A stretch of DNA of 64,000 bases from Prochlorococcus sp. scB243_495L20 (GCA_000634215.1 JFLX01000004.1:1-64000), one strand, 5' to 3'. Counted from the first letter of the stretch, positions 40,650-50,478 are shown. Numbers and translations are program-made. The notes: a model not told the origin generated them from the letters alone.

Positions 40650-41495
40650 TTATATTTCGAAGAAATTATCCTCATCCTCAAAAAAATCTACATTTATGTC
40701 GTTTAAGTTAAGATCTATCATTACTGGGGCATGATCACTTGGACGCGCATTGCTCCTAAGTGAGCTGTCTATGACACAACTTTTTAGTTTTGATGAAAGC
40801 TCTTTGCTGATATATATGTGGTCTATTCTCCAACCTTTATTTAATTCAAAGGCGTTGTTACGGTAATCCCACCAACTCCAATGACCAGTATTTTGTTCAA
40901 AAATCCTGAAGGAATCTATTAATCTTTTTTTGAGAACATTATTTAGTGCATTTCTCTCTATCTCAGATGCCATTATTCCTCCTTTATATTTCTTTGGATC
41001 ATGAATATCCAAGTTAGACGGAGCTACATTAAAATCACCCATAAGACAAATTAATTCTCCTTTTTTTTCTTGGTCATCTAAAAATGAAGCCAAACAATTT
41101 AACCAATTAATTTTGTATTCGAACTTACTAGAATCTAGAGAAGAGCCGTTTGGAACATAAACATTTATGATTTTAATTCCATTAATATCAGCAGATATCA
41201 ATCTCTTTTGATCTAAGAAGATTTCGATATTTTGATTAAGATCGTTACAACCGTAAAATCCTTTTTTAACATTTTCTGGTTTTATTTTAGAAATAATAGC
41301 AACACCATTGTATGATTTTTGCCCGTATACCTCCACTGAGTATCCTAATTTTTCAAAAGGTTCAATAGGGAAACTATCATCCATCACTTTTGTTTCCTGC
41401 AAACATATAATGTCTGGATTGGCCTTATTAATCCAATCTATTATTTGTGAAAGTCTGGTTCTTATAGAGTTAACATTCCAAGTTGCTATTAACAA
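40650..41495 (-). CDS. xth: Exodeoxyribonuclease III
   Basis: 281 aa; ATWNVNSIRTRL, CLQETKV, MGDFNVAPS, RPSDHAPVM. Confidence 0.93.
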   Translation of the reverse strand: MLIATWNVNSIRTRLSQIIDWINKANPDIICLQETKVMDDSFPIEPFEKLGYSVEVYGQKSYNGVAIISKIKPENVKKGFYGCNDLNQNIEIFLDQKRLISADINGIKIINVYVPNGSSLDSSKFEYKINWLNCLASFLDDQEKKGELICLMGDFNVAPSNLDIHDPKKYKGGIMASEIERNALNNVLKKRLIDSFRIFEQNTGHWSWWDYRNNAFELNKGWRIDHIYISKELSSKLKSCVIDSSLRSNARPSDHAPVMIDLNLNDINVDFFEDEDNFFEI

Positions 41496-41552
41496 ATTTC
41501 TACCAGATTATGTAAAATTAAAATAGCAAAAATTTTTAGGTGTTAAAGAATT

Positions 41553-41852
41553 TTGAAATTAAATAAAATGAAAAATTATTTTTGCAAAAGCTTTCCTATA
41601 CCAATAACTTATGTAATTTTTTTTACTTTATTAATTTCCTTAAAAGGTAACTACCTAAATGCTGAATATTTATTTGAAGAATTAGAAATTGATACCACAA
41701 CTAAAACAGAAGATGATAGTTCAGCTCTTCCAGCTAATCCTTTTGAACTTGTAGAAATGATTCGTAGACAAAATAGTATGAATAATGCGACTGATCCTTC
41801 TGATGCAATTGACGATGCGTTAAAGTCTTTTAATAGCTTGGAGGAAAATTAA
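41553..41852 (+). CDS. Small secreted/anchored uncharacterised protein
   Basis: 99 aa with N-terminal hydrophobic signal-like segment; acidic mature region. Confidence 0.6.
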   Translation: MKLNKMKNYFCKSFPIPITYVIFFTLLISLKGNYLNAEYLFEELEIDTTTKTEDDSSALPANPFELVEMIRRQNSMNNATDPSDAIDDALKSFNSLEEN

Positions 41853-41892
41853 GAAATTTAATACGATAAATCGTTTTCCCAAAATTTTTAAT

Positions 41893-42492
41893 ATGTTAAA
41901 AAACCCTATCCCAAAAGTTACTAACCAATTACAACATAGAGCCATCGGCATCATTAATGGTAGATTCACTCCCCTCAGTAGTGAGCAATTAAATAGAGGC
42001 TTTTTAATTGACAATAAAGACGAAAAGATTGAAACAGTAGTACTTGGTAAAGCATTATCACTTTTAAAAAAGCATATTGATTTAAAAAAAAGCTATTATT
42101 GGATTGTTTATCCAAAGAACAAAAATACTCAAAACTTGCATTTACAGGTTGCAGGCATCTGGGACCCCTATCAATTGAATGATTTCCCTAATGATTCTTC
42201 AAAAACTAACTTCTCAAAATTATTAGAAGAATTAGATCTAAAAGACAATTATTTTTCTGTTAGGGGAAAATTAGTTTTTGTTAACACTCGAAAAAAAGAA
42301 ATTGTTATAAAAATCTGCCCTGCTGTAAAGTCACAAAATTTAAAAAATAAAAATTTTAAATTAGTCATAAAAGGAGAGCTTTCTCTTGAACTTCTAAATA
42401 GCTTTGTAAGTTTAGATATCAACAGAGATGGAAATTCTTTGCAATTAATAAAGTACGAAGTTATTGAAAAAAATCTTTCTAGAAATAACTAG
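41893..42492 (+). CDS. Conserved uncharacterised protein
   Basis: 199 aa ORF, co-directional with neighbours; RAIGIINGRFTP...RGFLIDNKDEKIETVVLGKAL. Confidence 0.65.
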   Translation: MLKNPIPKVTNQLQHRAIGIINGRFTPLSSEQLNRGFLIDNKDEKIETVVLGKALSLLKKHIDLKKSYYWIVYPKNKNTQNLHLQVAGIWDPYQLNDFPNDSSKTNFSKLLEELDLKDNYFSVRGKLVFVNTRKKEIVIKICPAVKSQNLKNKNFKLVIKGELSLELLNSFVSLDINRDGNSLQLIKYEVIEKNLSRNN

Positions 42493-42544
42493 AATGAAAT
42501 GTTGATTTCCACCGCAATTTTCCCAGTCAAGAAATCTTTGATTT

Positions 42545-43777
42545 ATGGATGATGTTTTAATTGAATGTTCTCCTGGTATCTCTGGAGATATGTTATTAGG
42601 AGCTTTTTATGATCTAGGGGTACCTAAAAAAGTTATTGAACAGCCACTTATTGATCTTGGATTAAAGGATCTATATCAACTAGACTTTGAGGATTCAAAA
42701 AGTTGTTCAATCCGAGGCATCAAGGCAAAGGTTGAAAATATTGATTGTAGTCCTATTAAAAGAACTTGGAGAAGTATTAAGGAACTTATTTTAAATGGAC
42801 AACTAGAAGATAAATTAAAAAAAATAATTTATGAAGTATTTGAATCTTTAGCAATTGCGGAAGGAAAAGTTCATGGTATTAAATCTGATGATGTTCATTT
42901 TCATGAAATTGGAGCTATAGATTCATTGGTGGATATCATTGGGGTATGTGCTTCATTGAATTACTTAAATCCAAAGAGGGTTTATTGTAATGAACCAATG
43001 CTGGGGAAAGGTTTTGTTCAAACTGAACATGGAAAATTATCTATTCCAACCCCTGCTGTAATTGAACTAATAAGACAAAAAAATATTAAGGTTATTTCAA
43101 ATCTTGACTCAATAAAGGGTGAACTCTCAACACCGACTGGCATTGCATTACTTGCTAATTTAGTTGACTCTCTAGAACCTCCTTTAAAATTTTCTATTAA
43201 CTCTTATGGAGTAGGCATTGGTAACCTAAAATTTACATTCCCTAATTTGGTAAGAGTTTATAAAATCACTTCATTCGAGGATTCTTCTATTAACAATAAT
43301 GAACAAATTAGTCCAAAGTGTGAAGAGATATCTATTCAAGAAGCATGGATTGATGATCAAACACCCGAAGATATATCTAATTTTGTGGAGAAACTTAGAA
43401 TTGAAGGGGCATACGATGTTTCCTATCAAGCTATCAATATGAAAAAAAATAGGATTGGATTTTCTATTCAAGCAATTTTGCCCATTGAGAAAAAAGAATT
43501 TTTTAGGCGATTATGGTTTGATTATTCCACTACTATTGGGGTTCGTGAAAGGACCCAATCTAGATGGATATTACTAAGACGTAGAGGAGAATGTCTGACG
43601 GCTTTTGGAAATATAAAAGTTAAACAAACTTTGAAACCCGATGGATCAATAAATATGAAACCAGAAAATGATGAGGTCTTAAGATTAAAATTAAAGCATA
43701 AAATATCAACGTATGAAATAAGAAAAATAATAAAAGAGTCAAGTAAGAAATTTAAAGCATTTGAAAACTGGAAATGA
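42545..43777 (+). CDS. larC: LarC-like nickel-insertion protein (DUF111)
   Basis: 410 aa; CSPGISGDMLLGAFYDLG, HFHEIGAIDSLVDIIG, STPTGIALL. Confidence 0.88.
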   Translation: MDDVLIECSPGISGDMLLGAFYDLGVPKKVIEQPLIDLGLKDLYQLDFEDSKSCSIRGIKAKVENIDCSPIKRTWRSIKELILNGQLEDKLKKIIYEVFESLAIAEGKVHGIKSDDVHFHEIGAIDSLVDIIGVCASLNYLNPKRVYCNEPMLGKGFVQTEHGKLSIPTPAVIELIRQKNIKVISNLDSIKGELSTPTGIALLANLVDSLEPPLKFSINSYGVGIGNLKFTFPNLVRVYKITSFEDSSINNNEQISPKCEEISIQEAWIDDQTPEDISNFVEKLRIEGAYDVSYQAINMKKNRIGFSIQAILPIEKKEFFRRLWFDYSTTIGVRERTQSRWILLRRRGECLTAFGNIKVKQTLKPDGSINMKPENDEVLRLKLKHKISTYEIRKIIKESSKKFKAFENWK

Positions 43778-44730
43778 GATTTAATACAATTAATCAATCA
43801 TATTTCAAATTCCTTAAAAAAATAAATTTTAATATCTTAAAGAGTATTTTCTTTATTTCAAGCTTATTATATTTTTGCATCTATTTTTTTTATAATATTG
43901 ATCAAATTTCTTTTGATATAAATTTAGAAAGAAATGGAATAAATCTATTCATATCATTTTTATTTTGTGTTTTAAGTATTTACCTGAACGCTTATGCATG
44001 GAAATATATTGTTAAGTGGTTCGGTAAAGAATTTAAAAGTAATAACCTAGTCTCTTTTTATGTCTTAACCAATATTCTTAAATACGTTCCAGGAGGGGTT
44101 TGGCATTTTGTAGAAAGATTTAATTTTATAAAAAAAATTAGTAATCCTCAGATTGCTTTGTATTCGACTCTTATAGAACCTTATTTTATGTTGAGTGGAT
44201 CTTTTCTCTTGGCATCGCTGGGATTAATTTTTTCGCCAATTTATTTTTTTTTGATTTTTCCTTTAATATTTTTAAATAGGAAATTAATTTTTTTTGTATT
44301 AAATAAAATAGGATCTCTTAAAGGAAAAGTATTTGAGGTTTTGAGACTTCCAAATTTTAAAGACCAATTTGAAGATAGAATAAATATAATTTCTTTTTTC
44401 CCTTCTAGAGCGTTAGTACTTGAAATTGGGTTTGTTTTATCTAAATTTATTGGTTTTTATATTTGCTTAAATACTTTCTATACAAGTAATACTCTTAATA
44501 TCATATTTTTATTAGTAATCTTTTCTTTGTCATGGTCTTTAGGATTGGTAGTCCCAACAGCACCTGGGGGAGTAGGTGTTTTTGAGGCCTGCTTCCTTTT
44601 TTTTGTTGGCAAAAGTATTCCCCAAAATATAATTCTCATTTGCTTAATTTATTTTAGGGTTATATCAACCTCGGCAGATTTGTTGTTAAGCTTACCTTTT
44701 TTAATAGGAAAACTATCTAAAAGAATTTAA
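43774..44730 (+). CDS. Lysylphosphatidylglycerol synthase TM region/UPF0104 flippase-like membrane protein
   Basis: 318 aa; KYVPGGVWHFVER, VVPTAPGGVGVFEACFLFF; 4-bp overlap with larC. Confidence 0.8.
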   Translation: MRFNTINQSYFKFLKKINFNILKSIFFISSLLYFCIYFFYNIDQISFDINLERNGINLFISFLFCVLSIYLNAYAWKYIVKWFGKEFKSNNLVSFYVLTNILKYVPGGVWHFVERFNFIKKISNPQIALYSTLIEPYFMLSGSFLLASLGLIFSPIYFFLIFPLIFLNRKLIFFVLNKIGSLKGKVFEVLRLPNFKDQFEDRINIISFFPSRALVLEIGFVLSKFIGFYICLNTFYTSNTLNIIFLLVIFSLSWSLGLVVPTAPGGVGVFEACFLFFVGKSIPQNIILICLIYFRVISTSADLLLSLPFLIGKLSKRI

Positions 44731-46265
44731 TTTTTTTTCTCTAAACTTGGTATCAATGTCATTGATGCGATAAGGCCTAAAGTCATAATAAGAATGGCTG
44801 GTAATATTGCCTCTACCATTCTTTCATCTCCAGCATATTGATAAATTCTCACAGATAATGTATCAAAATCGAATGGTCTTAAAATAAAGGTTATGGGTAA
44901 TTCCTTTATCGTGTCTACAAAAACTAAAAGTGAGCCTACAAATATTGGTCCCTGAAGAAGAGGTAGATGAATTCTTTTGATGATACCTAGCCAATCCTCT
45001 CCTAGTCCAAGTGCTGCTTCATCAAGACTGGGAGAGATTCTCTCAAGACTTGAATCAATAGAACCCTTAGAAATAGTTAGAAATCTGACAAGATAACCCC
45101 AAATTAGTAAGCAAATAGCGATGAAATTAAATCTTGAAGAAGAAATGCTTATTAAAGATAAAGCTAATACAGTGCCTGGAATTGCGTAACCTATTCCCGC
45201 AAGGTTTGTTACTATTCCTAGTAATAAGCTTTTATTTGGGCGTCTGGCTAAGGAAATTACTAGAGAGAATAGCATTGTTATTAATGCAGTAAAAAATCCT
45301 AGACTTATAGTTCTAAATGATAAGGTAAGTAATTCTATAGACAACCCTTTTTGAATTTGATCGATATTGAGCAGAACCCAAAAACAAGGAATTCCAAAAG
45401 AGAAAATTGGAGGGAATAAAGATATGGTTGTTGCTAAAAGAGCTCTGGTTTTTTTTAATTCCCACCCTTGAGAATCTTTTGATGCAGGATTTTCACTCCA
45501 TCTCTTTGATTTTCTTCTCGAGAATTTTTCAAAAATAATTAAAGTGAAAATTATTAATAAAGCTACCAAAGATAGTCCAATAGCACTTTTTGGATTACCC
45601 TCAATTATCCAATTTTCAGCTATACCTGTAGAAATACTTGGAATATTTAATAATGCAAATGTACCTAGCTCATTCATTACTTCCATACACATTAAACTTA
45701 TTCCTGTTATTAGTGCTGGTAACGCCATTGGAAAAGCGATTTTAAAGAAGCTCCTCCACGGCCCAACTCCTAATCCTCTACTAGCATTGATTTGATTAAC
45801 TCCAAATTTATTAAAACTTTCGTTAGCAAGAATGAATACATATGGATAAGTAGAAATTGAAAGTATTAATACCCCCCACCATAAACCGGTTACTTGATAC
45901 CCAAAAATACTTCCTAAATCCTGCAAAACAGCTGTTATTAGGTATGCTGGGGCGGCTAGCGGAATGAGCTGACAAATACGGAGAACTTTTCTGAACTTAA
46001 AATCACAATTTGAAAGTAACCATCCATTTAAAGTGCCTAATCCTCCTCCAAAAAAACTTGTTAGTATTAAAACTTTTAAAGTTTCTAATACCTCTTCTCC
46101 TCCCGCAATGCCTAATGAAAAATTACCACTTACAACATATTGGACTCCTTCAAGAAGAAAATTGGAAATTGGAATGATTACTAAAATTGCGACAATAAAC
46201 GAAGTAAAATAAAAAAGTTTTAATTCGGTTAATGCTTTTTTAAATCCTTTAATAAGTATTTTCAA
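44727..46265 (-). CDS. Fe(3+)-type ABC transporter permease (FutB/HitB/ThiP-like, fused double permease)
   Basis: 512 aa; two binding-protein-dependent permease domains (ASRGLGVGPWRSFFKIAFPMALP; EAALGLGEDWLGIIKRIHLPLLQG). Confidence 0.85.
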   Translation of the reverse strand: MKILIKGFKKALTELKLFYFTSFIVAILVIIPISNFLLEGVQYVVSGNFSLGIAGGEEVLETLKVLILTSFFGGGLGTLNGWLLSNCDFKFRKVLRICQLIPLAAPAYLITAVLQDLGSIFGYQVTGLWWGVLILSISTYPYVFILANESFNKFGVNQINASRGLGVGPWRSFFKIAFPMALPALITGISLMCMEVMNELGTFALLNIPSISTGIAENWIIEGNPKSAIGLSLVALLIIFTLIIFEKFSRRKSKRWSENPASKDSQGWELKKTRALLATTISLFPPIFSFGIPCFWVLLNIDQIQKGLSIELLTLSFRTISLGFFTALITMLFSLVISLARRPNKSLLLGIVTNLAGIGYAIPGTVLALSLISISSSRFNFIAICLLIWGYLVRFLTISKGSIDSSLERISPSLDEAALGLGEDWLGIIKRIHLPLLQGPIFVGSLLVFVDTIKELPITFILRPFDFDTLSVRIYQYAGDERMVEAILPAILIMTLGLIASMTLIPSLEKKN

Positions 46266-46293
46266 AAATAAATTAAATCCTAATATTTATAAT

Positions 46294-47403
46294 TTAATCT
46301 GTACTAAATCTACATGATGAAAGTTGATTCTTAATGGTTTGATGATCTAAGTTTTTACCAATTAATACTATCTTGTTTGATTTTTCTTTTGTCCATTCTT
46401 CATCATCTAGAGAAAATCGTTTTCCAGACAGGTGAAAAATGTGTTTTCTATCACTTTCCATAAACCATAATATTCCTTTCGCCCTAAATACATTTTGTGA
46501 GATTTGATTATCTAAGAAATATTGAAACTTCCTTAAGGAGAATGGTTCAAATGTTTCATAAGAAACTGATGTAAAACCCTCAATATTATTATTCAAATCG
46601 TGTGAATGAGAAGAGTGATCGTGGGAATGAGAAGAGTGGTCGTGTAAATGAGAAGAGTGGTCGTGTACATGAGAAGAGTGATCGTGTGAATGAGAAGAAT
46701 GATCGTGTGAATGAGAAGAATGATCGTGTGAATGAGAAGAGTGATCGTTTGAATTTTGTTCTATATATTTTTTATTTTTCTCCAATTCAAAAGTATCCGT
46801 CTCAAATAGACCCACGCTCATTATTGTATGTAATGCAACTGCACTATTAGTTGATCTCAAAATCCTTGGTTCTTTTTTTATTTTATTTATAAACTCCTCT
46901 ATTTTCTTTAATTGTTTTTCATTAACTAAATCAGATTTATTAAGAAGAAGGATATCTCCGTATAAAATTTGAGAATAGGCGATACTTGTATTACTAATTT
47001 CAAAATCAAAATTTTCTCCATCAATGACAGTGATTATCGAATCTAATCTTACTTTTTCTCTAAGATCACCAGCTGCAAAAGTCATGGCTACTGGTAATGG
47101 ATCTGCTAATCCAGTTGTTTCAACAATCAAATAGTCTAATTTTTCTGCTCTTTCTAAAACTTTGGATACGGTATTTAATAATTCTCCATTGATAGAGCAA
47201 CATATACATCCATTATTTAATTCGATCATATCTTCTGAGCCTTCTATAATTAAGTCATTATCTATTCCGATTTCTCCAAATTCGTTGACTAAAACAGCTG
47301 TTTTAATACCAACTTGATTTTTTAAAATATGATTTAAAAGAGTAGTTTTACCAGAACCTAAAAATCCACTAATAATAGTAACTGGCAATAAATTTTTAGA
47401 CAT
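46294..47403 (-). CDS. CobW/COG0523 G3E GTPase with His-rich insert
   Basis: 369 aa; GFLGSGKTTLLNHIL, NGCICCSING, ETTGLADPLP, NKSD; HDHSSH repeats. Confidence 0.92.
   Translation of the reverse strand: MSKNLLPVTIISGFLGSGKTTLLNHILKNQVGIKTAVLVNEFGEIGIDNDLIIEGSEDMIELNNGCICCSINGELLNTVSKVLERAEKLDYLIVETTGLADPLPVAMTFAAGDLREKVRLDSIITVIDGENFDFEISNTSIAYSQILYGDILLLNKSDLVNEKQLKKIEEFINKIKKEPRILRSTNSAVALHTIMSVGLFETDTFELEKNKKYIEQNSNDHSSHSHDHSSHSHDHSSHSHDHSSHVHDHSSHLHDHSSHSHDHSSHSHDLNNNIEGFTSVSYETFEPFSLRKFQYFLDNQISQNVFRAKGILWFMESDRKHIFHLSGKRFSLDDEEWTKEKSNKIVLIGKNLDHQTIKNQLSSCRFSTD
46598..46750 (-). repeat. 21-bp tandem repeat (about 7 copies) encoding (H/N)DHSSH(S/V/L)
   Basis: gaatgagaagagtgatcgtgt-type units on + strand, in frame in the G3E GTPase. 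Confidence 0.95.
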
Positions 47404-47431
47404 TTTGAATAGTTGAAAACAAGTTTATTTT

Positions 47432-47722
47432 TTATTGATCGAAAATTTTGTTGATTTCCGAAGCTAATGTTTGATCCAGATTCGTAATGCCTCCTAGATC
47501 ATGTGTATTTAATTTAATTATTACTTTTGCATAAACATTCTCCCAGTTAGGATGATGATTATATTTTTCACAGATTAAAGCAACCTTAGTCATAAAAGCA
47601 AAGGCTTCGATAAAATTAGAGAAGTTAAATTCTCTTTGGATTTGTTTAGATTTAATTTCCCAGCCAGGTATTTTGACAACTAATTCATTCAATTCTTCAT
47701 CTTGCAAAATGTAGGGTTCCAT
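47432..47722 (-). CDS. phhB: Pterin-4a-carbinolamine dehydratase
   Basis: 96 aa; CEKYNHHPNWENVYAKVIIKLNTHDLGGIT. Confidence 0.9.
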   Translation of the reverse strand: MEPYILQDEELNELVVKIPGWEIKSKQIQREFNFSNFIEAFAFMTKVALICEKYNHHPNWENVYAKVIIKLNTHDLGGITNLDQTLASEINKIFDQ

Positions 47723-47757
47723 AAATAAGAAATCTGACCTATTACATTATAGATATC

Positions 47758-48213
47758 TTAATTTTTCTCACCAATTATGTGTACATTAATGATTCTTTCC
47801 TTTTGATCAAATCGATGTTCCCATAAATAAACTGCTTGCCATGTGCCAAGCATAATTTTCCCGTCTTGAAAACTCAAAGATAAACAAGTGTTTGTTAGGG
47901 ATGTTTTAATATGTGCTGGCATATCGTCAGCCCCTTCTTGATAATGTTTGTAGGATATTTCTTCTCTATTTTTTGATAAGGTTAAGTAGGAATCATAGGG
48001 AACTATCGATTGCATATACTTTTTTAGGTCCATCAGTACATTTGGATCTGCGTTCTCATTAATAGTTAAACTGCAACTTGTATGAAGTGAAGTTAAATTT
48101 AAAATTCCGGAATGAAAATTATTTTTTTCAACTAATAAATTTAAATCATATGTGATATCAATAAAACCCTCGCCATTGGTTATGAATTTTAATTTTGAAA
48201 ATATTTGTTCCAT
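47758..48213 (-). CDS. yjbQ: YjbQ/UPF0047 family protein
   Basis: 151 aa; LHTSCSLTINENADPNVLMDL, LGTWQAVYLWEHR. Confidence 0.88.
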   Translation of the reverse strand: MEQIFSKLKFITNGEGFIDITYDLNLLVEKNNFHSGILNLTSLHTSCSLTINENADPNVLMDLKKYMQSIVPYDSYLTLSKNREEISYKHYQEGADDMPAHIKTSLTNTCLSLSFQDGKIMLGTWQAVYLWEHRFDQKERIINVHIIGEKN

Positions 48214-48321
48214 ATAAGTTAAAACTTAATTAATCAATATCCTATTATGGATAAAGATGCATGTTTTACTGCAGACATTAAAAATTTTATCTTAAGATAA
48301 ATTTAATTTCTATTTAAATCT

Positions 48322-49827
48322 TTGGCTGAAACTCATTGGAATAAACTTGGTGCTTACCTTAAAGAAACACAAATATTAGGTTCAATCCAAAATACACTTT
48401 ATTGGGATCAGAATACTGGAATGCCAAAGAAAGGTGCTTCTTGGAGGTCTGAACAACTTACTTATATTGCAAAAGTATTGCATGAAAGAAATTCTTCCGA
48501 GGAATTTTCTAATTTAATAAAATCTGCTAAAAATGAACTAGCAGATATTGAACGAAATTCCGATAATCAACTTTTCATAAAAGATAAAGAAAGAAATATT
48601 AGTCTTTTATTGAAGGGATTTAATAGAGAAAGAAATTTAGATCCTAAATTAGTTGAGTCTTTAGCAAAGGCAAAATCTAAAGGATATGAAAGCTGGCAAG
48701 AAGCTAAGGAAAAATCAGATTTTAAAATTTTTCTTCCTTTCTTTAAAGAATTAGTTAAATTGCGGATTGAAGAGGCAAAACAAATATCAGATCAATATTC
48801 ACCATGGGAAACTTTAGCCCAACCCTTTGAGCCTGAATTAACTTTAAATTGGCTGAATAAAATGTTTCAGCCTTTGAAAGATAGTCTCCCAGAGTTGATT
48901 AGAGTAATTAATAAATCTAAGAAATATCACTGGGATTTGGGTCCGGAATCTCAACATAATTTATGTTCTCAATTACTTGATGAGTTTGGGAGAGATAAAG
49001 ATCTAGTTGTTGTTGGTAAATCTCCCCATCCTTTTTCGATTACGTTAGGGCCTAATGATTACAGGATTACGACAAGAATTGTTGAAGGTGAACCATTATC
49101 AAGTTTTTTAGCAACTGCGCATGAGTGGGGGCATTCTATTTATGAGCAGGGTTTGCCATCTCAAAGTCATCAATGGTTCGCTTGGCCTTTAGGTCAAGCA
49201 ACCTCTATGGGTATTCATGAAAGTCAATCTTTATTTTGGGAAAATAGAATAGTTAAATCAAAATCTTTTTCAAAAAGATTTTTTAACAAATTTGTTTCGG
49301 CTGGATGTTCGCTTAATAATTATTCAGAACTATGGAAATCGATAAATCATTTGGAAGCAGGATTAAATAGGGTTGAAGCGGATGAATTGACTTATGGCTT
49401 ACACATATTAATAAGAACCGAACTTGAAATAGATTTAATTGAAAGAGGTTTACCTGCTGAAGATATTCCAACAGAATGGAATAAAAGATATGACGAACTC
49501 CTAGGAATTAAACCATCTAATGATTCAGAAGGTTGTCTTCAAGATGTTCATTGGAGTGAAGGGGCGTTTGGATATTTCCCCTCATATTTGTTAGGACATG
49601 TTATAAGTGCGCAAATATCTTCTCAAATGGAAAGTGACATAGGTTTGATTGACAACCTAATTGAAAATGGTGAATATCAAAAGATCATCTTATGGTTAAA
49701 AAATAATATACATAAATATGGCAGATCAGTTAATTGTATGGAGTTGGTAAGAGCTGTAACCAATGAAGAACTATCGCCAAACTATTTTATTAATCATTTA
49801 AGGTCTAAAATAAATGATTTTTGCTGA
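48322..49827 (+). CDS. Carboxypeptidase Taq (M32 metallopeptidase)
   Basis: 501 aa; HEWGHSIYEQ HEXXH-like zinc motif and GIHESQSLFWEN; TTG start. Confidence 0.9.
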   Translation: MAETHWNKLGAYLKETQILGSIQNTLYWDQNTGMPKKGASWRSEQLTYIAKVLHERNSSEEFSNLIKSAKNELADIERNSDNQLFIKDKERNISLLLKGFNRERNLDPKLVESLAKAKSKGYESWQEAKEKSDFKIFLPFFKELVKLRIEEAKQISDQYSPWETLAQPFEPELTLNWLNKMFQPLKDSLPELIRVINKSKKYHWDLGPESQHNLCSQLLDEFGRDKDLVVVGKSPHPFSITLGPNDYRITTRIVEGEPLSSFLATAHEWGHSIYEQGLPSQSHQWFAWPLGQATSMGIHESQSLFWENRIVKSKSFSKRFFNKFVSAGCSLNNYSELWKSINHLEAGLNRVEADELTYGLHILIRTELEIDLIERGLPAEDIPTEWNKRYDELLGIKPSNDSEGCLQDVHWSEGAFGYFPSYLLGHVISAQISSQMESDIGLIDNLIENGEYQKIILWLKNNIHKYGRSVNCMELVRAVTNEELSPNYFINHLRSKINDFC

Positions 49828-49887
49828 AACATTACTTTTAAAGAATTTGGTTAGGTGTGAGGATGTAAGATAAACAAAAATAATTTC

Positions 49888-50478
49888 TTGATGGCAAATC
49901 TAAATCAGCCCCCAAGCAGGGTTACTCCAAATTTATTGCACATACTAAATGCTTTTACTGATAGCTCAAATACAATAATAAACACTATTGTTGAATTGAA
50001 CTCTAATACCATAAATAAATATGAATTAATTACAGAAACGGGCCATCTTAAACTTGATAGGGTAGGTTATTCATCACTTGCGTATCCTTTTGCTTATGGA
50101 TGTATTCCAAGGACATGGGATGAAGATGGAGATCCGCTTGATGTAGAAATTGTTGGGGTGACTGAGCCATTGATACCCGGATCTATTGTGGAAGCAAGGA
50201 TTATTGGGGTGATGAAATTTGATGATGGTGGAGAGGTCGATGATAAGGTAATAGCGGTTCTCGCAGATGATAAAAGAATGGATCATATCTCAAGTTATGA
50301 AGACCTTGGAGATCATTGGTTAAAAGAAACCAAGTATTATTGGGAGCACTACAAAGATCTAAAAAAACCAGGAACATGTACTGTCAATGGTTTTTTTGGG
50401 ATAGAAGAAGCTGTTAAAGTGATTAAAGATTGTGAAAAGAGATACAAAAAAGAAATTGATCCAAAATTAGTAAATTAA
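49888..50478 (+). CDS. ppa: Inorganic pyrophosphatase
   Basis: 196 aa; YPFAYGCIPRTWDEDGDPLDVEIV; ATG one codon after the predicted start. Confidence 0.94.
   Translation: MMANLNQPPSRVTPNLLHILNAFTDSSNTIINTIVELNSNTINKYELITETGHLKLDRVGYSSLAYPFAYGCIPRTWDEDGDPLDVEIVGVTEPLIPGSIVEARIIGVMKFDDGGEVDDKVIAVLADDKRMDHISSYEDLGDHWLKETKYYWEHYKDLKKPGTCTVNGFFGIEEAVKVIKDCEKRYKKEIDPKLVN

Noticed and set aside
46598-46750. Possible CRISPR array from 21-bp units
   Set aside because: No spacers; in-frame protein repeat.
46602-46850. + strand ORF MNEKSDRGNEKSGRVNEKS...
   Set aside because: Antisense reading of the His-rich 21-bp repeat of the COG0523 gene; no independent support.
47404-47431. Zur/Fur box upstream of the COG0523 GTPase
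   Set aside because: The spacer is only 28 bp and shows no convincing dyad; any operator would have to lie upstream of the operon.
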